This document shows, piece by piece, positions 57,160 through 64,000 of a stretch of DNA of 64,000 bases; the stretch's first letter is position 1; every line of letters begins with the position of its first letter. Source of the DNA: Casuarina equisetifolia (Eukaryota; Streptophyta; Magnoliopsida; Fagales; Casuarinaceae); NCBI GenBank assembly GCA_028551475.1, contig CM052358.1, positions 7,423,938 to 7,487,937 of the forward strand. The letters run 5' to 3'. A program made the translations under genes and the position numbers. The notes under the pieces are model-generated. The model searched no databases, was not told the DNA's origin, and was given only the letters and a program-made list of their open reading frames with translations.

Positions 57160-60045
57160 TCAGCTACAAGCTTGCATGGGTCTTGCGGGAACAAAATCTG
57201 CACTACTCCTGGAAGAGACTTCGCATTTGGATGTCGGCATGACTGTTTCAAAAGCTTCAACAAGTAGTGCCACCTTCCTCTTCCTAGCTGGAGCGAGCTT
57301 GGTAACAGCTTGTTGAAGGTGATAATCAAGCATCCACTCCTCCGAATTTTTCCTTTCATCCTCCATTTGATGCCTCAGATCAACCTTTTCTGATTCTGGG
57401 TCAGGAATTAAAGGCAGATAGTTTGGTTCCCGTGGGTTGAATTTCCTTAATTCCTCCTCGTCCTTGATATGCCTTTTGCGTCTAGTTGTCCATTTCTGAC
57501 TGTTGCAGCTACCAGGCAGTTCTTGAGTGGAATTGCTTCCAGCAATGAAGGCTGTTCTCTCCGTTTCTGGACTGATAAGACATTCGGCTATTGTCGACAT
57601 TTCGGCAGTACCTGACTTGGTGTCGTCTTCCACTTCCATAACATCTTCTTTGCTCTCTTCAGCTGAATTGCATTTATTCATCCTTAGGTTGTTTTGCGTC
57701 TCATCATCCATGGAAGTGGAGATTTTGTAGTGCTTTGCTTCCACCTCTTCTTTTGCCATTATCGTGTCCTCGACAACACTGGAACTCTCAGATTGCCCAT
57801 TGGACTGATTGTCTTGAGTCTCATCAGTAAAGCCGTCATCATCAATCTCTTCACATGAATTACAGTCTTCAGCTGTTTCATCTGGCTGACAAGCTAGCGT
57901 CATTTTGAGGATTTCGTTGTCTTCAGCCTCAGTACCGAGTTGATCTGCTTCAGAATTCCAACAAAAGAAACCAGAAGCTTGGATTTCAAGCAACATCTTG
58001 GCATCATATGTTTGCTCTCTCTCCTCCGCTCCATCTCCATCATCTTGCAGAGTTTCATAACGTGTAACTTCTTCTGCATTGCCGGTGCAATTGGTTTCCT
58101 CACCAATGGGTTGGAGACCGATTTCAGGGGTCAGATTCTCGGCTTCGGTAACTCTGTTATTCTCTTGAATGTCTTCGCTGGCTGCTTTTGATTCCACAAT
58201 TTGCTCCTCCATTGAAGCTGAAGGGATCTCGGTGCTGATTAACTTTGTCTCAGATTGGCCATTTTCTTCTTCGGCAGATTTTGATTCCTCAATTCCATCT
58301 TCAGTTGAAGAAAGTTGGTCGCATTGTAGGTTCTCTGAAGCTCGGAAAGATTCATGAGTTCCTGAGTGCTGATCCACACCATCTACTGCAGAGTCACTAT
58401 AATCAGATTGGGCTGCAGAGGCTGCACCCTCCTGTGCAAAGAGTTCCCGCAGTACTTCATCAACCAGAATCACTTCACTGCGGCAGCTATCGACGTCGTC
58501 GGACCTGCCTATGTACTCGTTCCAAAAATCAGGATTCTTTTTGTCTAATGAATCCATAACATACACCACAGATTCGCCACCCGTCTCAATTAAATAATCA
58601 GCTTCGCTATCAAGCTCTGAGGCAGAAAGATCCACCTCCCACTCCATATCGGAAGCTTCGGAGACAATCTCATCTGCTTCAATGCTTTCAGCCCATTCCT
58701 CTTCAAATTCACTGCCACTGCCGCAGCTCCCCACGGTTGTTTTGTCTTGCGCCACGCTATGGGGGAAACCTTCATCTCTGTCTTTCACTTGTTCTCCCGG
58801 AAGACTCTCTGTGGTATCCATCTCTGATTCGTAAATATCACAGTATTGTTCAAGATTTTCCTCAAAATCAACCTCCGATTGAGCTGATCCATCAAACAAG
58901 CTCTCTGCACCCTGTTCTTTGTCACTCTGTTTTTGTAGCCCCTCATCTGTTGTATCAATTGAAGACACGGCATCACTCTGACCCCGAACGTCTCCAGTAA
59001 CATCAATTATCTCTGCTTTGGGTTCGTGCGTCCCTTCTCCAATTGCTTCCCCGTCATAGTCCTTACTTCTAGCATAGATTTCAACAAAGAAATCTATGCC
59101 CGCATCTTGTACCAAAGGAGGCGTCGCGAAGTTTCCAAAATCAGCTTCTTTATGTGCAGGCTTGTCATCAAAGAGAGTCTTAGTAACAATGTCTTCCATT
59201 TCTTCACTAGAAGGCTTTGCTCTTCGTGGGCTCAGACCCTCTGTTTTCATTCTCTTCTGGGTCTTCAATAAACGTCTCCTTGCCGACAAGAAGCACTTCA
59301 ATGGCGGCAAAGGAGAGTGGCGATGACCGTTAAGAGAACAGTATGTGTAGGGGCAAACCTTCATGGCTGAAGTTCCTTCAGATTCAGTGGCCCCAGGACT
59401 AAGCATAAGGTAAGGTGGAAACTTTGAGTCCTTCAGAGTTGAAGAACAGGTTCCTCTCTGTGCATTCATATCTGCACAAAGAACAACCCTGGAAGATTTT
59501 TTAGCCAAAGCTCTTGCCGGCTTGAAACTAGGAGTCTTTGTTAAAGTCCTCACGAGCTTCAAACTAGATGTCCTAGTTAAAGCTCTTGCTGGTTTATTAC
59601 CAGAAGCAGAGCTATGTTTTGAGTCTCTAGGGCTTCTTTTGCTCACATTCTTACTTTCAGAACCAGTTTGAGTATTCCGAATACTCACCTGAGACTGCTC
59701 TTTCCTGGCATCAAAACAGCTGGTGGACTTCATGTAATTTGGTGACCCATCAGATGTTTTGATGAGAGGCTGCTGCTTCTGTGCAATTGCTCTAGAGGCC
59801 GGGACACCGAGAGGCGGCGGCTTGCCGGGCTGTGGCATGTTCTTTCTCGTCGGTGATGATCTCAAGCTCTCAATATCTGAAAGCTTGATTGATCTTGACT
59901 TCTTCATCTTCTTCTTCATATCAGCCCCTCTGTTCTTGCCATCCTGGTATTGAGAAGAAGATGGTTTGAGGTTTGCCAACAGCTTGTCGGATTTAACATG
60001 ATCAGCTTGGATCCTAAGCTTGTTGGGCACCTTTCTTTGGACCAT
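57160..60045 (-). CDS. Plant calmodulin-binding domain protein (PICBP-like)
   Basis: Single exon, 961 aa from the ATG at 60045 (MVQRKVPNKLRIQADHVKSD). The frame is open to 60282, but the extra upstream residues are not typical and MVQRKV is the usual family start. The N-terminal third is basic and Ser-rich, with repeats PARALTRTSS and PARALAKKSS, then the conserved CSSTLKDSKFPPYLML and MKVCPYTYCSLNGH with PLPPLKCFLSARRRLLKTQK. A long acidic, Glu/Ser-rich low-complexity middle follows. At about 867-937 lies the plant CaM_binding domain (FNPREPNYLPLIPDPESEKV, EEWMLDYHLQQAVTKLAP, RKRKVALLVEAFETVMP), whose basic amphipathic helix binds calmodulin. Arabidopsis PICBP is pathogen-induced; whether this copy is cannot be told. 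No defects seen. Confidence 0.9.
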   Translation of the reverse strand: MVQRKVPNKLRIQADHVKSDKLLANLKPSSSQYQDGKNRGADMKKKMKKSRSIKLSDIESLRSSPTRKNMPQPGKPPPLGVPASRAIAQKQQPLIKTSDGSPNYMKSTSCFDARKEQSQVSIRNTQTGSESKNVSKRSPRDSKHSSASGNKPARALTRTSSLKLVRTLTKTPSFKPARALAKKSSRVVLCADMNAQRGTCSSTLKDSKFPPYLMLSPGATESEGTSAMKVCPYTYCSLNGHRHSPLPPLKCFLSARRRLLKTQKRMKTEGLSPRRAKPSSEEMEDIVTKTLFDDKPAHKEADFGNFATPPLVQDAGIDFFVEIYARSKDYDGEAIGEGTHEPKAEIIDVTGDVRGQSDAVSSIDTTDEGLQKQSDKEQGAESLFDGSAQSEVDFEENLEQYCDIYESEMDTTESLPGEQVKDRDEGFPHSVAQDKTTVGSCGSGSEFEEEWAESIEADEIVSEASDMEWEVDLSASELDSEADYLIETGGESVVYVMDSLDKKNPDFWNEYIGRSDDVDSCRSEVILVDEVLRELFAQEGAASAAQSDYSDSAVDGVDQHSGTHESFRASENLQCDQLSSTEDGIEESKSAEEENGQSETKLISTEIPSASMEEQIVESKAASEDIQENNRVTEAENLTPEIGLQPIGEETNCTGNAEEVTRYETLQDDGDGAEEREQTYDAKMLLEIQASGFFCWNSEADQLGTEAEDNEILKMTLACQPDETAEDCNSCEEIDDDGFTDETQDNQSNGQSESSSVVEDTIMAKEEVEAKHYKISTSMDDETQNNLRMNKCNSAEESKEDVMEVEDDTKSGTAEMSTIAECLISPETERTAFIAGSNSTQELPGSCNSQKWTTRRKRHIKDEEELRKFNPREPNYLPLIPDPESEKVDLRHQMEDERKNSEEWMLDYHLQQAVTKLAPARKRKVALLVEAFETVMPTSKCEVSSRSSADFVPARPMQACS

Positions 60046-63000
60046 TTTCAGGGGAAAACCAGCATGACAAACGTGGGGCGATAAACTTGAGGTGGATTTT
60101 CTTCCCTTTGGAAAGGGGTGTCCAAACCCCGGAAGAAAGGTAGGTCTCTTGTAGTTTACTTTGATACAGAAACTGCACGGGGAGAGAAAAGGGATTCTTG
60201 AAACCCAAACAAGAAGAAAGATTCTTCTTCTTGGTTTGGTTTCCTTTGGCTTGCAGTCGGTGGCCCTTTTGTTGATTTTCAACTGGTGGTTTGGTATATG
60301 AAATTTGAATAAGGCTGAGATAAGTGTCTGATGCTGACCCGCACTAACAGGTCAGTTTAGGACCCTTTTTTTAGTCATTTTCTGAATTGAATTATCTCCC
60401 TTGTGACATGGGAATATCAAGTTTATGTTTTTTAAGGGACAATATTAGTGATGACTGGGTTCTCTCTTAACCCACTATTTTTCTCATTAACAAAGCACCC
60501 TCTCATCCACCGATTAAGGAACCCCAAGACATACATGTTATGGCATTAAGCCCCAGTTGGATACTCCAATTATAAGTGCCATCATGGTTTGCAAGCAATT
60601 AATTTTCTTAATGATCCTAAATGCTTGAATTGAAGAAGGGTAGTCCTGCTCAGTAGTGCAGTAAATGCTTGTGAGACAAATCAATAAAAATTAGGCTTCG
60701 ATGAGCCCAAGGGATTCAATGCTTGATAGTGATTTTTATTGTCATAGCTGCAGTCCCGCCAAATACATATAGACATGTTGCATGTTTAGGTCAAGCTTCT
60801 GCTGAAAACTAGCGTCTTCATTTTCATGAGGGCTACAGGGTTGGGGCTCTCACAAGCTTCTGAAAAAGCCGTGTCATTGAATACAAAAGCTCAGGGTTGA
60901 ACATTACTGGCTTTACGTTTTCAATACGCAATGAAGAATGCTGTAGTTGTAGTCGAATATATATATTCAATGGGAACAGCCACTGATAAAGGTTGGGCGG
61001 TTGTGCTTTACAAAAGCCGGGGCGGGTGGTCGGCGATAATGGACCGACTGTGGACCCTACTCCGGGCCGACGCTCCATTTTGCAGACGCTCCCCTTCTCG
61101 GTCCCCAATGCAAAGGCATGTTGCTGCAGAGAAATTATACACGAGAAAAGGGTCCACCCTTTGGACATTTCACCATCCAATGCATATGCATGCTTCATTC
61201 AAAATCCCACGGATGGGTAGAGAGATCAAAGTTACCATGAAAAGTCTAGAAAATCTTGATCTCGATTTCTTAATGATTATTCTTAGGTTGAGAACCCAGT
61301 CTTATGTGGGCTATCATATTTTCTTTAGAAAGAAGCCAATTTGATCTGGGAAGCACTCTTTCTTGTGATGATATTTTATTTTCAAGTTCTTTGTTTTGCA
61401 CATTCAACCACCTAAACTCAATGGACCGTACACGTTTTTCTGGTGGGTATCAACACTAGAGAGAATAAAAGAAATCATTTGACAGAAAACATAGCATTAA
61501 GGTGTGTGCAGTGCAGAAACAACCCTATTATCTGGGTTTTGCCCTTTCAAGAACAAGCTTGTCCTTTTGTTATCTTTCCCAGAACTCCACCCACACGATC
61601 GCCAATTCCTGAAGTCTTCCGCGTACCACACTTTATCAGAGGGCACCTTTCTTTCTCTACTTTTTTTTTCCTGTGTTTTCTTTTGTGTTTGTGTTACTTT
61701 TTCAAAGGGTAAATCTTGTGGTCACTCAATATCATGAATTTCCATACGTAGAGACCAAGGAACTCTTTCATCTCCTTGGTGATCATTAAGCATCGAGTCC
61801 CATCCATGGAAAGCAAAAGGTTATGCTGATTTCCAAACTTTTATCAGAAGGAAGAACAGGAAAGAAGATGCTTTGGTTCTTGTTTATTCTGAAGGAAATA
61901 AATTGGCCATTGGATCTTAACACGTTCCTCACAATTTCGTGTAAAGCTACCACTAAATGCTAAATAAACTCAAGTACCATATTTTTTTCTCCTCCCTTAA
62001 ATTCTTTGTATCTTTCTGTGAATGGGTTCAAATCCAAATCAATGATAGTATCAGCAGATTCTGCCCGTTAGACAGCATAAGAACTGATTAGACAGCCTAT
62101 GCCTAATACCTATGAACTGCCTCCTTATCATGGTAAACGAATATCCTATCTGAAATTATTGCTAAATTACAAAACTTAAAAGGGGCAAAGCAGGAGTTTC
62201 AAATATTCAGCCGATAATAATTCTTACTTGACCAAAATTTTTGTTTGTTAAGAAAAGAACAAGCCGACTTTGATGCATGTTGGACCATTTGAAGAGCCTA
62301 GTAATAATTATTGGGCATTTATCAAATCACACTACTACCTACATAAAAGTTAAGTAGTTTTAATCAATACAATGGTCTGTCTTCAAAAAAAAAATTTATA
62401 GATTTTTTCTTATTTTTTTTATTAAAGATGTTATATATTATGAAATTTTCTCGTCACTTAAAATTCATGAAACATTTATTCACAAATTCCTACGACTAAA
62501 TTTTAAATAAATTCTTTCATACTAGTCAACCCCTTACTAAAACAATTTGTTTATTTGATTCTTTTATACTTCATATAATTATAAAGATAACGTCTAATTT
62601 TTACAATATATAGATGCTCTTATTAATAATAAAATATTACAGCCGTTCACTTTAATCTAATTATTTTTCTAATCCTAATAATATTCTTAGTTTCTGCACC
62701 TAATCTGATAAAGCTCACTTTCCAGGCAAAGAGTAAATAATAGCCATGCCCTCTGCACTTGCGAAGTGCTTTTCAAGCCCCCACGCCTTATCCGAGGGAG
62801 GGAGAGAGAGATAAGTCCCAAGGTTCCCTTTGCAATGATAAGGACTAGAACCCTGGTGGTTAAGAAAGATACAGAATATGAATGAGTTTGGCTTTTATTG
62901 TAACATATGGCCAAGAGTGCCAAGTTATCGCCTAACACAGCTCTCGATTCCTCAAGCGTCGGGTGCACATCCCATTACTGCCAAAACTCTATCAAGAAAA

Positions 63001-64000
63001 ATCCCATTTTCAATTGTCTTGCTCCCGCGATAGTGTCCATGCTTGATGTGACTTAAAGGGTGCAAATGGAATGGTGTTCCTCGTTCTATTACTGCTTCAT
63101 CTAATGTCGTTGATCGTTAAATTAATAGCATAGGGACAACGACTTATTGGTTTGGTTACCATCATATCAAGCTTGATATTTCAAATCAAGGGTAAGGATG
63201 CAACCAAGTTTGTGATCCATGTATCTTGTAGTTCTGAACAAGCTTGACTTCAAAATTTGAATACCAACTAAAAGGTTCGGGGTTCTAATTAAACCTTCAT
63301 CGTCAATGACAAATGTCATTTAACTGCTCCGGTCTATATTTCTTTCCTTTGTTCAAAGCGTTCTAAGCGCCGAGAGATGACTTGTAAAATCATGGTGAAA
63401 GCCTGCCTATTTCTTGCCATTTGGCTCTTACCTAAGTAATGGATCTTGGCAGCGAGTCATTTGCCAAAACTTGGAATTTATGGATGCTACTCCCAAAGGT
63501 GCAAATTCAGATTTTTCCTACCAAAAACCTACAAACTATGACTCCTCATGTTGAGACAAAGGTACAAGTTACAAAACTTGGAGCTATTGTGAATCCACAG
63601 GTAAAAGGATAATAAATGGGGAACCGTAGCGTAACACTGCATTTTCAATGAATTCTTGGAAGTTTATTACAAGTCAAGAAAGAAACGGTGGGAATATCTT
63701 ACACTTGCAAGCTTCTCAGTGACTTCAGGAAGCAGACAATTGTTTGACTATCGTCCCTTTCCAGCAATCCAAACGAATTCCTAGTTAGATAAGAAACAAA
63801 CGAGAATTTGTCCGATTGGTGAACCATCAACGAAATGACATCAGGCTGTGTACCGCTCAAATTCAATCCCTTATCCATTCAGGAACATTGGCTTGTAAAA
63901 GAGTTATGGTTCAGTAGAATCATCAATTGAGAATGACGAAGAAAATATTGACAATTGTAAGTTGGGTTGCACATGGTTGAATGTATGATTTAACTAGTTG
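60046..64000. other. Upstream of the calmodulin-binding gene and window end, no gene
   Basis: 60046-60360 is the likely leader/promoter of the minus-strand gene. 60831-61344 has opposed open frames (minus 61198-60833, plus 60931-61344) in a GC-richer stretch with unrecognised products. 61440-61740 has a Phe-rich open frame. The rest, to 64000, is AT-rich without recognised coding sequence. Confidence 0.5.
62690..62960 (-). mobile_element. Possible tRNA-derived SINE remnant
   Basis: On the minus strand GGTTCTAGTCC near 62850 fits a Pol III B-box (GGTTCGANTCC). About 95 bases upstream is a weak A-box-like TAGGCGATAACTTGG, farther away than normal, followed downstream by a purine-rich body. Evidence is weak. 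Confidence 0.25.

Noticed and set aside
57527-59953. Many plus-strand frames across 57.5-60 kb
   Set aside because: Shadows of the long minus-strand calmodulin-binding protein gene.
60833-61344. Opposed frames of 121 and 137 codons
   Set aside because: No recognisable domain, no splice context, and each is open only because of GC-richer composition; left as unexplained intergenic DNA.
1-64000. CRISPR arrays, bacterial operons, rRNA or intact tRNA genes
   Set aside because: None seen; gene structures are eukaryotic with introns, and tRNA-like boxes occur only in SINE-like remnants.

Overview
This window is nuclear DNA from a flowering plant, most likely a eudicot. The evidence is spliced genes with GT-AG introns, AT-rich intergenic DNA, plant-specific families (KIB/DUF295 F-box, GRAS, dirigent, TBL, plant calmodulin-binding protein) and decayed LTR retrotransposons, LINE and SINE-like pieces. 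No species can be named from the sequence alone.

Layout. 0-20 kb is a decaying KIB-type F-box cluster. It holds one beta-propeller-only gene (3259-4206), one full F-box gene (8676-9815), an orphan leader module (6838-7985) and a truncated fourth copy (19157-19358) inside a segmental duplication of the window start (17647-19358). Between them lies a 5'-truncated, frameshifted fragment of the DNA2 helicase/nuclease gene (13079-15769), cut off by a 330-bp dispersed repeat. 19.5-21.6 kb (minus strand) carries the middle exons of an ArfGAP-C2 gene (AGD12 class), missing both ends. 21.6-34.3 kb is gene-poor: a copia integrase scrap, a Ty3/gypsy element lacking most of its reverse transcriptase (27.2-31.5 kb), and a solo LTR with a near-perfect target-site duplication (32959-34252).

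35.6-38.1 kb has two intact genes: an SCL3-like GRAS regulator (+) and a dirigent protein (-). 39.5-55.6 kb is a head-to-tail tandem duplication. Each unit carries a dirigent pseudogene, a five-exon TBL-type polysaccharide O-acetyltransferase gene (42193-44919 and 49210-51783, both minus strand, both apparently intact), and YAE1-gene sequence at the right end. In the left unit YAE1 is cut within its fourth exon; in the right unit it is complete (54390-56057). The duplication breakpoint can be placed at about 46022/46023. 57160-60045 (-) is a large acidic calmodulin-binding protein of the PICBP type. The last 4 kb has no convincing gene.

Functionally the genes are mostly independent, as is normal in a plant genome. 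The exception is the cell-wall theme of 37-52 kb: one intact dirigent gene, two dirigent relics and two TBL genes on the same strand. The least explained signal is a plant snRNA-type USE plus TATA pair at Pol III-like spacing (52691-52731), followed by about 200 bases with hairpin potential.
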